Assembly (NCBI RefSeq): GCF_021864535.1
Contig: NZ_JAKJIC010000011.1
Location: 1-64,000, forward strand
Direction of reading: 5' to 3'
DNA from: Oryzibacter oryziterrae
Lineage (GTDB): Bacteria > Pseudomonadota > Alphaproteobacteria > Rhizobiales > Pleomorphomonadaceae
Length of the DNA stretch: 64,000 nucleotides
Made by a program: the position numbers and the translations under genes. This document shows positions 35,388-43,324 of the stretch, piece by piece. The notes below the pieces were generated by a model, which was not told the DNA's origin, made no database searches, and saw only the letters and a list, made by a program, of their open reading frames with translations. Within the stretch, counting starts at the first letter, position 1, and each line of letters starts with the position of its first letter.

Positions 35388-37058
35388 TCAGGGCGCGCGA
35401 CCGGCGATCTGGTCCAGCGTCCGCGCGGGCGTGATCGCCTGCGGGTCAATGAAGCAGTGGATGATGGCCGGCTTGCCGCTGGCGAGCGCCCGCTCGAAGG
35501 CCGGCGCGAACTCGTCCGTGGTGCGCACCGTCTCGCCGTGGCCGCCGAAAGCGCGCGCGAAGGCGGCAAAATCGGGGTTCTTGAGATAGGTGCCGGACGG
35601 ACGGCCCGGATATTCGCGCTCCTGATGCATGCGGATGGTACCGTACATGCCGTTGTCGACGACGATGACCACCATGGGCGCATCGTATTGAACGGCGGTC
35701 GCAAATTCGGCGCCGTTCATCAGGAAGCAGCCGTCACCGGCGAAGACGACGACCGGCTTGTCCGGGTTCTGCCGCTTGGCCATGACGCCGGCGGGAATGG
35801 AATAGCCGACCGAGCCGGAGGTCGGTGCGACCTGCGTGGCAAAGCGCTTATGGCGCCAGTAGCGGTGCAGCCAGATGGCATAGTTGCCGGCGCCATTGCA
35901 GACGATGGTTTCGGGTGGCATGCGGTTGCGCAGCCAGACCATGACCTCGCCATACTGGAAGTCACCGGGCACCTTGAGCGGCACCTCGGTCCAGGCGAGG
36001 AAGTCGGCACGGGCGGAGACGGTGTGCTCGCTCCAGGGGATCTGCACCGGCGGATGCACGGTGGAGAGCGCCGAAGCGAAGGCGTGCGGCGACGCGATGA
36101 TGCCGAGCGCCGGCTGGTAGACGCGGCCGATCTCTTGCGGATCCGGGTGGATATGCACCAGCGTCTGCGTTGCCGTGGGGATGCCGATCAGCGTGTAGGA
36201 CGAGGACGGCATCTCGCTCATGCGGCTGCCGATGACGATCAGCAGGTCGGCGTCCTTGACGCGCTGGGCGAGCTTGGGATTGGGGCCGATGCCCACGTCG
36301 CCGGCATAGTTGGGATGATCGGCCGGGAAGAGGCTGGCGCGGCGGAAACCGGTGGTGACGGGCAGATCGAAACGCTCGGCGAAGCGGATGATCTCGCGCT
36401 GGGCGCGCTCGGTCCAGCGAGTGCCGCCAAGGATGACCAGCGGCTTTTTTGCAGCCCAGAGCAGCTTCTGGAGCTGCACCATATCAGGCAGGCCGGGCCA
36501 GGTTTCCGCCGGTTCGACCACGGGCGCGTCGGCGACCTCGACCGTGTCGAGCAGCATGTCCTCGGGCAGCGAGATCACCACCGGGCCGGGGCGGCCCTGC
36601 AGGGCGACGCGGAAGGCGCGGGCGATGAGTTCGGGGATGCGTTCAGCCAGATTGATCTCGACAACCCACTTGGCGACGGAGCCGAAAACGGCCTTGTAGT
36701 CCATCTCCTGGAAGGCTTCGCGCTCCAGCATGCCGCGTTCGGCCTGGCCGATGAACAGGACCATCGGGGTCGAGTCATGGGCAGCGATATGGACGCCGTG
36801 GGCGGCGTTCATGGCGCCGGGACCACGGGTGACGAAGCAGATTCCCAGCTTTCCGGTGAGCTTGCCATAGGCGTCGGCCATCATGGCGGCCCCGCCCTCG
36901 TTGCGGCAGATCATCACGTCGATGGAGGCGTCGTGCAGGGCGTCGAGCACGGCGAGATAGCTTTCGCCGGGCACGCAGGTGAGGCGTTCGACGCCCTGGG
37001 CAATCAGCTGATCGACGAGAACCTGCCCACCGGTGCGGGGCTTTGCTTGAGAAGTCAC
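35388..37058 (-). CDS. ThDP-dependent enzyme, acetolactate-synthase-like
   Basis: A 556-residue three-domain thiamine-diphosphate enzyme: N-terminal Pyr domain (1-180) with catalytic glutamate E54 in CRNEGGAAMM, a central domain, and a C-terminal PP domain with the ThDP/Mg motif GDGCFLMNGAEFATAV to VVDN near 430-455. It groups with IlvB-like proteins that are not housekeeping acetolactate synthases; no small subunit (ilvH) is adjacent. It could be a decarboxylase or ligase acting on a 2-keto acid formed by the neighbouring amino-acid oxidase. No definite reaction assigned. Confidence 0.8.
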   Translation of the reverse strand: MTSQAKPRTGGQVLVDQLIAQGVERLTCVPGESYLAVLDALHDASIDVMICRNEGGAAMMADAYGKLTGKLGICFVTRGPGAMNAAHGVHIAAHDSTPMVLFIGQAERGMLEREAFQEMDYKAVFGSVAKWVVEINLAERIPELIARAFRVALQGRPGPVVISLPEDMLLDTVEVADAPVVEPAETWPGLPDMVQLQKLLWAAKKPLVILGGTRWTERAQREIIRFAERFDLPVTTGFRRASLFPADHPNYAGDVGIGPNPKLAQRVKDADLLIVIGSRMSEMPSSSYTLIGIPTATQTLVHIHPDPQEIGRVYQPALGIIASPHAFASALSTVHPPVQIPWSEHTVSARADFLAWTEVPLKVPGDFQYGEVMVWLRNRMPPETIVCNGAGNYAIWLHRYWRHKRFATQVAPTSGSVGYSIPAGVMAKRQNPDKPVVVFAGDGCFLMNGAEFATAVQYDAPMVVIVVDNGMYGTIRMHQEREYPGRPSGTYLKNPDFAAFARAFGGHGETVRTTDEFAPAFERALASGKPAIIHCFIDPQAITPARTLDQIAGRAP

Positions 37059-37135
37059 GGAACCAAACTCCAGTTCGATGTCGGTATGGCCAAGACTATT
37101 CGCAAGCCAGCCGGCGTTTCCCGCCCCATCCGCTT

Positions 37136-37312
37136 GTCATGGTCCGCGAAGGCGGACCATCCAAGCAGTCACAGGCAAGGAAAGTCCGAAGGTCAAACCA
37201 GATTCGGGTTCACTTCGGACATCCGGTCTCGTCGCAGTTCATCCCGACTTCATATTGCATTCTACTCTTTTGCTTTTGACTGCATGGATGGTCCGCCTTC
37301 GCGGACCATGAC
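37136..37312. repeat. inverted-repeat-bounded intergenic element
   Basis: A 28-base perfect inverted repeat (37136-37163 and 37285-37312) brackets 121 bases. Each arm contains its own hairpin (ATGGTCCGC-GAAG-GCGGACCAT on the left arm), and weaker similarity extends past the arms. The interior has no gene. It looks like a REP/BIME or a non-autonomous miniature element between the ThDP-enzyme gene and the dapB-like gene. Confidence 0.75.
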
Positions 37313-37330
37313 AATCGCAAGCGTGTATGT

Positions 37331-38128
37331 TCAATCCAACAGGCAATCGAGGCCGCGGCGCAAGCCCTTGACTTCACGGACCCGGCGGACGGCGAGCAGT
37401 GTGCCTGCGACATAGGGCGCGGCGGACGAGCCGGCGTCATGGCGGATGACGAGGCGCTCGTCGGGCGCACCGAACTGCGCCTCGCAGGACAGAATGTAAC
37501 CGGGAAGTCGCACGGAGTGGACCTGAACGTCGCCTATTTGTCCGCCGCGTGTTTCCTTGACGCCACCAAGTTCGGCGACCGGCTTGGCAGTGGACGGAAG
37601 ACGGACGGCGGAGAGGCGTTCGGCCAGCTCGCGCGCGGTACCCGAGGGCGTGTCGGGCTTCTTTGCCGAGGCATAGTCGATGACCTCGACGTCGGCGACA
37701 TAGCGGGCGGCCAGGAGGGCGAACTTGGTCATCAGCGTGGCGGTGATGGAATAGTTGCCAGCGGCGAAGACCGAGACGCCGGCGCTGTCGGCCGCGGCGG
37801 CAATTTCGGCATAGTCGTCGGCGGACAATCCCGAGGTGCCGATCACGACGGCAACGCCCTTGGCGACAGCTTCGAGCACATGCGCCTTGACCACATGCGG
37901 CTTGGTGTAGTCGACCAGCACGTCGGCGCCGGCGGCCAAGGCCTCGGCGAGCGTGGCGGAGACCTTGAGGCCGGCTTCGGGGCCGCCGAGCACCGTGCCC
38001 ACGTCCTGGCCGGCGACGGAGCGGGCGACCGCTCCGACGAGGTCCAGATCCTCGGCGGCCAGCACGGCCTTGGCGACCGCACTGCCCGTCCAGCCGGTCG
38101 CACCGGCCACCACCACGCGGATCGTCAT
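37331..38128 (-). CDS. DapB-family reductase, atypical
   Basis: A 265-residue protein of the dihydrodipicolinate reductase family with a Rossmann GATGWTG motif (9-15) and the KPDTPSGTARELAE substrate-loop sequence. The catalytic histidine pair of true DapB (HH before RHKxDAPSGT) is replaced here (IDYASAKKPDTPSGT). It begins 5 bases after the ALDH7 stop, so it is co-transcribed with that gene. A divergent role in lysine or imino-acid degradation is more likely than lysine biosynthesis (inference). Confidence 0.78.
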   Translation of the reverse strand: MTIRVVVAGATGWTGSAVAKAVLAAEDLDLVGAVARSVAGQDVGTVLGGPEAGLKVSATLAEALAAGADVLVDYTKPHVVKAHVLEAVAKGVAVVIGTSGLSADDYAEIAAAADSAGVSVFAAGNYSITATLMTKFALLAARYVADVEVIDYASAKKPDTPSGTARELAERLSAVRLPSTAKPVAELGGVKETRGGQIGDVQVHSVRLPGYILSCEAQFGAPDERLVIRHDAGSSAAPYVAGTLLAVRRVREVKGLRRGLDCLLD

Positions 38129-38132
38129 CGGC

Positions 38133-39653
38133 TCACTCCACGTCGAAGCTGACGCCCTGCGCCAGCGGCAGGTCGCGTCCGTAGTTGATGGTGTTGGTGG
38201 CGCGGCGCATGTAGGCCTTCCAGGCGTCGGAGCCGGCCTCGCGGCCACCGCCGGTTTCCTTCTCGCCACCGAAGGCGCCACCGATCTCGGCACCGGAGGG
38301 GCCGATGTTGACGTTGGCAATGCCGCAATCGGAGCCGACCACCGACAGGAAGGTTTCAGCCTGACGCAGGTCGTTGGTGAAGATGGAGGACGACAGGCCC
38401 TGCGGCACGTCGTTGTGCAGCTTCAGCACCTCGTCGAAATCGGACCAGCGCATGACATAGAGGATGGGGGCGAAGGTCTCGGTCTTCACCACGTCGGCCT
38501 GGCCGGGCATCTCGACGATGGCGGGACGGACGTAGTGGGCATCGGCGCCCACATCCTCGCGCGTCCGCTCGCCACCGGTAACGACGCCGCCGGCGGCCTT
38601 GGCGGCGCTGAGCGCGCCCTGCATGCGATCGAAGGAGGCCTTGTCGATCAACGGGCCGACCAGCACGCCGGCTTCACGGGGATCGCCGACCTTGACGGAG
38701 CCATAGGCCTTCTTGAGGCGGGGGACGAGGGCGTCATAGATGCTGTCGTGGACGAAGAGGCGGCGCAGCGTGGTGCAGCGCTGGCCGGCCGTGCCCATGG
38801 CGGCGAAGGCGACGCCACGGACGACGAGATCAAGATCGGCGCTGGGGGCGATGATGGCGGCGTTGTTGCCACCAAGCTCAAGGATGGCGCGGGCGAAGCG
38901 TTCGGCCAGACGCGGGCCGACGGCGCGGCCCATGGCGGTGGAGCCGGTGGCGGAGACGACGGGCACGCGGGTGTCGTTGACCAGCGCCTCGCCGGCGGCC
39001 TTGCCGCCGATGACGAGTTCGGACAGGCCAGCCGGCGCGCCGGCGCGGGCAGCGGCCTTCTCATAGAGCGCCTGCACGGCGAGCGCGGTGAGGGGGGTCT
39101 TCTCGGACGGCTTCCAGACGACGGAGTCGCCGCAGACGAAGGCGAGCGCCGCATTCCAGGACCAGACGGCGACGGGGAAGTTGAAGGCGGAGATGATGCC
39201 GACGACGCCGATCGGATGCCAGGTCTCCATCATGCGGTGCGAAGCGCGCTCGGTGGCGATGGTGAGGCCGTAGAGCTGGCGGCTGAGACCGACGGCGAAA
39301 TCGCAGATGTCGATCATTTCCTGCACTTCGCCGAGGCCTTCGGAGGTGATCTTGCCGGCCTCGATGGTGACGAGGCGGCCAAGATCGGCCTTGGCAGCGC
39401 GCAGTTCCTCGCCGAACAGGCGCACCAGCTCGCCGCGCTTGGGTGCGGGCACCTTGCGCCAGGCGAGGAAGGCGTCATGGGCTCGGCCGATGGCGGCGGA
39501 CATGTCGGCGGCCGACGCTTCCTTGACCGCGCCGATCACCTCGCCGGAGATGGGCGAGCGCACGGTCATGGTGCCGCCGGTGAAGGCGGATGCGGCAACG
39601 CCGAGGCGGGCGAGGATTTCGGAGGTTTCAGCGGCAAGTGCGGACGCGGTCAT
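38133..39653 (-). CDS. amaB: ALDH7-family aldehyde dehydrogenase, probable L-aminoadipate semialdehyde dehydrogenase
   Basis: A 506-residue NAD-dependent dehydrogenase of the antiquitin (ALDH7) family, which oxidises alpha-aminoadipate semialdehyde/piperideine-6-carboxylate to 2-aminoadipate in lysine catabolism. Visible motifs are LELGGNNAAI, the catalytic cysteine in GTAGQRCTTLRR, and the ALDH7-specific FGGEKETGGGREAGSDAWK. AGAGG precedes ATG 39653. It is the first gene of the unit continuing into the dapB-like gene, and a divergent LysR regulator and a LysE-type exporter lie nearby. Confidence 0.87.
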   Translation of the reverse strand: MTASALAAETSEILARLGVAASAFTGGTMTVRSPISGEVIGAVKEASAADMSAAIGRAHDAFLAWRKVPAPKRGELVRLFGEELRAAKADLGRLVTIEAGKITSEGLGEVQEMIDICDFAVGLSRQLYGLTIATERASHRMMETWHPIGVVGIISAFNFPVAVWSWNAALAFVCGDSVVWKPSEKTPLTALAVQALYEKAAARAGAPAGLSELVIGGKAAGEALVNDTRVPVVSATGSTAMGRAVGPRLAERFARAILELGGNNAAIIAPSADLDLVVRGVAFAAMGTAGQRCTTLRRLFVHDSIYDALVPRLKKAYGSVKVGDPREAGVLVGPLIDKASFDRMQGALSAAKAAGGVVTGGERTREDVGADAHYVRPAIVEMPGQADVVKTETFAPILYVMRWSDFDEVLKLHNDVPQGLSSSIFTNDLRQAETFLSVVGSDCGIANVNIGPSGAEIGGAFGGEKETGGGREAGSDAWKAYMRRATNTINYGRDLPLAQGVSFDVE

Positions 39654-40036
39654 GGGGGCCTCTTGGGGCTGGGTGTGTGGGCCGGGGGACGGCGCAAAAG
39701 TTGGCGCAACCTTGAAGGGACTGCGCTTTCGTTTCTTTGGGTTACCCCCCTCTCCAACTCTCCCCCTCAAGGGGGGAGAGAGAATGCGCGCGGTTCACGC
39801 CAGAACCTCTTTAGGTCGAAAGGCTATGGCTGGAACCATCTAGGGCTCTCTCCCCCCTTGAGGGGGAGAGTTGGAGAGGGGGGTAACGCGGTCTCCGGTC
39901 GAACTCCTCGGCGGCGAGAATGCCAACCGAAATCCCACGCAGTTCCCCTGACAGTGTGATGCGTTTATCACCGGAGAGATCATTCCCCGCAAACGATGAT
40001 TTATGGTAGGATCATGAGTATTTCTCATGAAGTGGG
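39654..40036. promoter_or_regulatory. control region between amaB and lysR, with an inverted repeat pair
   Basis: The 383-base divergent intergenic region should hold the amaB and LysR promoters. Most of its left half is occupied by the 42-base inverted repeats at 39741-39782 and 39846-39887. The right part, 39930-40020, is AT-richer and is the likely LysR-binding and promoter area. No other gene seen. Confidence 0.5.
39741..39887. repeat. BIME-like inverted repeat pair (first of three)
   Basis: Perfect 42-base inverted repeats 39741-39782 and 39846-39887 with a 63-base spacer. Each arm contains the core CTCTCCCCCTCAAGGGGGGA, itself a hairpin. The same arm sequence recurs at 43165-43203/43264-43302 with an unrelated spacer, so this is a dispersed repetitive element. 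Confidence 0.85.
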
Positions 40037-40933
40037 ATGACCATGGCTCGTCTGTTCCTGCCGTCCATGTCGGCGCTGACCGCCTTCGAGAGTGCGGCGC
40101 GGCACTTGAGTTTCTCGCGGGCGGCCGATGAGTTGCATCTGACGCAAGGGGCGGTGAGCCGGCAGATCCGGCAGTTGGAGGCCGATCTGGGGCTCGATCT
40201 GTTCGAGCGGGTGAACCAGCGCGTCTTTCTCACTGACGGGGGGCGCAGCTATTACAAGGACGTGCAGAAGCTGCTGGGGCAGCTGGCGTCGGCGACGGAG
40301 CGGGTGATGGCGACGGCGGGGGCGGCCGAGGTGCTGAATCTGGCGGTGCTGCCGACCTTTGCGGCGCGCTGGCTGCTGCCGCGGCTGAGCGGCTTTCTCG
40401 ACGGACATCCGGGCGCGACGATCAACTTTTCGGTGCGATCGGAGCCCTTCTCCTTTGCCGACGATCCGCTGGACGCCGCGATCCACCACGGCGAAGCGAC
40501 CTGGCCGGGGGCGATCTGCGAGGCGCTGTGCCCGGAGGAGGTGCTGCCGGTGGCCTCGCCCCGATTGACGGCGAGCCATGAGATCGGCGCGCCGGCGGAT
40601 CTCGTCAACATAACCCTGCTCCACCAGACCACGCGTCCGACGGCCTGGCGCGACTGGCTGGATCTGGCCGGCGCACCGTCGGCGCTGGCCTTCCGGGGGC
40701 CGCGATTCGACCAGTTCGCCATGGTGGCCGAGGCGGCGGTGGCCGGGCTCGGGGCGGCACTGATGCCGCGCTTCCTGATCGAGGAGGAACTGAAATCGGG
40801 CAAGCTCAAGGTGCTGTTCGACCTGCCGCTCAATTCGGGCACCAGCTATTGGTATGTCTATCCGGAGGCCAAGGCGGGCTCGCGGATCGTGCGGGCCTTC
40901 GGCGACTGGCTGCGCAGCATCTCGGCCCGGTGA
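40037..40933 (+). CDS. LysR-family transcriptional regulator (GcvA-like)
   Basis: A 298-residue regulator with an N-terminal winged helix (FESAARHLSFSRAADELHLTQGAVSRQIRQLE, about 13-45) and a periplasmic-binding-like effector domain from about 92. Sequence style is that of the GcvA group. ATG 40037 or ATG 40043 is the start. It is divergent from the amaB-dapB-like operon and so probably controls it, with an amino-acid catabolite as effector; this is inference from position. Confidence 0.88.
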   Translation: MTMARLFLPSMSALTAFESAARHLSFSRAADELHLTQGAVSRQIRQLEADLGLDLFERVNQRVFLTDGGRSYYKDVQKLLGQLASATERVMATAGAAEVLNLAVLPTFAARWLLPRLSGFLDGHPGATINFSVRSEPFSFADDPLDAAIHHGEATWPGAICEALCPEEVLPVASPRLTASHEIGAPADLVNITLLHQTTRPTAWRDWLDLAGAPSALAFRGPRFDQFAMVAEAAVAGLGAALMPRFLIEEELKSGKLKVLFDLPLNSGTSYWYVYPEAKAGSRIVRAFGDWLRSISAR

Positions 40934-40947
40934 GGGCCGGAAGCCAA

Positions 40948-41553
40948 TCAGGTGCCGAGCATCAGCCAGACCACCATGCCGGCGAGCGCCACCGCCGAAG
41001 CCCGCCGCACCAGTGTCTGATTGCGGCCCGATGACAGCCAGGGCCGAATGCGCGCGGAGACCAGCACCAGGGCGAGGTGAACCGCCGTGGCAATCGCAAG
41101 ATAGATCGCGACGAGGATGATCATGTCATGCAGGGCCGCATCCGGGGGCGGGGGCAGAAAGTCCGGGATGACGGCGATGAAGAACACCAGGCTCTTGGGA
41201 TTGACCACGTTGGTCAGAAAACCGCGCAGAAAGTGGCGCCCCAGATCGGCGGCGAGACTGTCCTCGGAGGGTTTCTCGCGTTCTTCCCGCCAGGCCTCGA
41301 CCGCGAGATAGGCCAGCATGGCGATGCCGAGCCAGCGCATCGTCTGATAGAGCGGAGGATGATCGGCGATGATGGCGCCGAAGCCGACGGTGGCAATCAC
41401 GGCCTGCACCGTCAGTCCGGTGGCGACGCCGGCGACCGTTGCGAGGCCGGCGCGGCGCCCCTGGGTCAACGACAGGACCACGAGGTAGCCCATGTTGGGG
41501 CCCGGCGTGAGTTCCATCAGCGACACCACGGCGATGAACTGCACCAGATACAT
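40948..41553 (-). CDS. LysE-family amino-acid exporter
   Basis: A 201-residue inner-membrane protein with about six hydrophobic segments and the LysE/RhtB signature LTPGPNMGYLVVLSLTQGRRAGL (about 15-37) and NVVNPKSLVFFIAVIPDF (about 114-131). It exports amino acids such as lysine, threonine or homoserine. Its position beside a lysine-type catabolic locus suggests a role in overflow control. It converges on the LysR gene with 14 bases between stops. Confidence 0.9.
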   Translation of the reverse strand: MYLVQFIAVVSLMELTPGPNMGYLVVLSLTQGRRAGLATVAGVATGLTVQAVIATVGFGAIIADHPPLYQTMRWLGIAMLAYLAVEAWREEREKPSEDSLAADLGRHFLRGFLTNVVNPKSLVFFIAVIPDFLPPPPDAALHDMIILVAIYLAIATAVHLALVLVSARIRPWLSSGRNQTLVRRASAVALAGMVVWLMLGT

Positions 41554-41969
41554 GCGCCCTCCCCACGGAATCGATCCGCCATCCGTTTCGCTGCCCGAAA
41601 CATGGAGCAGACAAGGCAAGTCGTCTGCTGATTTCGCACCGGAGGAATGACAAAACGCGACCGGGCGTCGCAGTCAAAATCCGTCGATTGATAGACAAGT
41701 TCAATCAGATCCCGGAAATACCTTATAAAACGCCTTTTAGGCCGGCATCCCAAGCCATCCGCAAAGTCCCTTAAGATTTCCCTTTGATGCCCTGAAGAAA
41801 AACGAACTGTTCCCGAAAACGCTTCGGCAGCAGGATCATTTTCAGGAGGAAGCCGAACAATTCAAGTCCTTAGCGAGCCTGATCTGAAAATGATCTTGGG
41901 CACGGACGGGAGAGTTCGCTTCGGAAGTCAGTATTCGCTAACAAGCGACTTCGGAGGGACAAGACGATC
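41554..41969. promoter_or_regulatory. serine-cycle operon control region with a 12-base inverted repeat
   Basis: This 416-base region upstream of sgaA contains no gene and is AT-richer than its surroundings. GATCATTTTCAG (41834-41845) and its exact complement CTGAAAATGATC (41884-41895) form an inverted repeat separated by 38 bases, ending 74 bases before sgaA. It may be a pair of half sites for a LysR-type serine-cycle regulator or a leader hairpin. The lysE promoter must lie at the left end. Confidence 0.55.
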
Positions 41970-43160
41970 ATGCGCTATCACACCGGCCTCTTCATTCCCG
42001 GCCCCACCAACGTGCCCGATCAGGTGCGCCGCGCCATGAACCTGCCGCAGGAGGACATGCGCTCGCCGGACTTTCCGAAGCTGACGCTGCCGCTGTTCGC
42101 CGACCTGAAGAAGGTCTTCAAGACCGAGACCGGCCAGCCCTTCATCTATCCGTCTTCCGGCACCGGCGGTTGGGAAGCGGTGCTGACCAACACGCTGAAC
42201 CCGGGCGACAAGGTGCTGATCTCCACCTTCGGTCAGTTCTCGCTCTTGTGGGCCGACATGTGCCAGCGTCTCGGCTTCGAGACCGTGGTCGTCGACTGCG
42301 AATGGGGCGAAGGCGTGCCGGTGGAGACCTTCCACGACATTCTCGCCAAGGACAAGGGCCACACCATCCGCGCCGTGCTGGCGACGCAGAACGAGACGGC
42401 CACGGGCGTCACCTCCGACATCGCCGGTCTGCGCAAGGCCATGGACGCGGCGGGGCACCCTGCCCTCCTTTATGTGGATGGCGTGTCGTCGGTGGGCTCC
42501 ATCGATTTCCGCATGGACGAATGGGGCGTCGACGGCATCGTGTCGGGCTCGCAGAAGGGCTTCATGCTGCCGACCGGCCTCGCCATCATCTGCGTCAGCC
42601 AGAAGGCGCTCGAAGCACACAAGTCGTCGAAGTTCCCGCGCTGCTTCTTCTCCTTCGAAGACATGATGCGCACCAACAAGGACGGCTACTTCCCCTATAC
42701 GCCGGCGACCACGCTGCTCAGGGGCCTGCGCGCCTCGCTCGACCTGATGTTCGAGGAAGGCCTCGAGAATGTGTTCGCCCGGCACAATCACATCGCCACC
42801 GGCGTGCGCAAGGCGATCGAGGCCTGGGGCTACGAGCTCTGCGCCAAGGAGCCCAAGTGGCATTCGGACACGGTGTCGGCGATCAAGGTTCCGGCCAATA
42901 TCGACGCCGTGAAAGTGATCCGCCATGCCTTCGACCGCTATGGCGTGAGCTTCGGTTCGGGCCTCAACAAGCTCTCGGGCAAGGTGTTCCGCATCGGCCA
43001 TCTCGGCGCGACCTCGGAGCTGCTCTTGCTCGGCGCGGTGGCGGCAGCAGAGATGTCGCTGGTGGACTGCGGTGCCGACATAGAGCTCGGCTCCGGCGTC
43101 GCAGCCTGCCAGACTTGGTATGGCGGCCGCCGGAATATCGAAGCCGCCAAGGCGGCGTGA
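41970..43160 (+). CDS. sgaA: serine-glyoxylate aminotransferase
   Basis: A PLP enzyme of the alanine-glyoxylate/serine-pyruvate class V family that transfers the amino group from serine to glyoxylate, giving hydroxypyruvate and glycine, a key step of the serine cycle. Length 396 residues is normal. The PLP lysine is K196 in SGSQKGFMLPTGL. Substrate-site segments FIPGPTNVPDQV (8-19) and ATQNETATGV are intact. GGAGGG lies upstream. It heads the cluster sgaA-mcl-mtkA-mtkB-(HTH)-hprA. Confidence 0.94.
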   Translation: MRYHTGLFIPGPTNVPDQVRRAMNLPQEDMRSPDFPKLTLPLFADLKKVFKTETGQPFIYPSSGTGGWEAVLTNTLNPGDKVLISTFGQFSLLWADMCQRLGFETVVVDCEWGEGVPVETFHDILAKDKGHTIRAVLATQNETATGVTSDIAGLRKAMDAAGHPALLYVDGVSSVGSIDFRMDEWGVDGIVSGSQKGFMLPTGLAIICVSQKALEAHKSSKFPRCFFSFEDMMRTNKDGYFPYTPATTLLRGLRASLDLMFEEGLENVFARHNHIATGVRKAIEAWGYELCAKEPKWHSDTVSAIKVPANIDAVKVIRHAFDRYGVSFGSGLNKLSGKVFRIGHLGATSELLLLGAVAAAEMSLVDCGADIELGSGVAACQTWYGGRRNIEAAKAA

Positions 43161-43164
43161 GGGA

Positions 43165-43302
43165 ATACCCCCCTCTCCAACTCTCCCCCTCAAGGGGGGA
43201 GAGAGAAGCGATCCCCTCGTCTCAACACCACTCAAATGTTGCGATCGATCCCAGCCTCGATCCCTCTCCCCCCTTGAGGGGGAGAGTTGGAGAGGGGGGT
43301 AT
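43165..43302. repeat. BIME-like inverted repeat pair (second of three)
   Basis: Perfect 39-base inverted repeats 43165-43203 and 43264-43302 with a 60-base spacer, sharing the arm core of the pair at 39741-39887. It sits between sgaA and mcl, so it would be transcribed within the operon and could form a long stem affecting mRNA stability. Confidence 0.85.
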
Positions 43303-43324
43303 CGGACGCAAGGAAAGCCTCATC

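Noticed and set aside
34167-37415. A 1082-codon plus-strand open frame
   Set aside because: It runs antisense through the FAD oxidoreductase and ThDP-enzyme genes, both of which have full family motifs on the minus strand. The plus-strand translation is low-complexity Gly/Ala/Asp/Arg-rich, as expected for a GC-rich shadow frame.
42170-43324. Long upstream extension of the mcl frame
   Set aside because: It overlaps sgaA in another frame and the repeat pair. The Mcl family start and ribosome binding site are at 43325.
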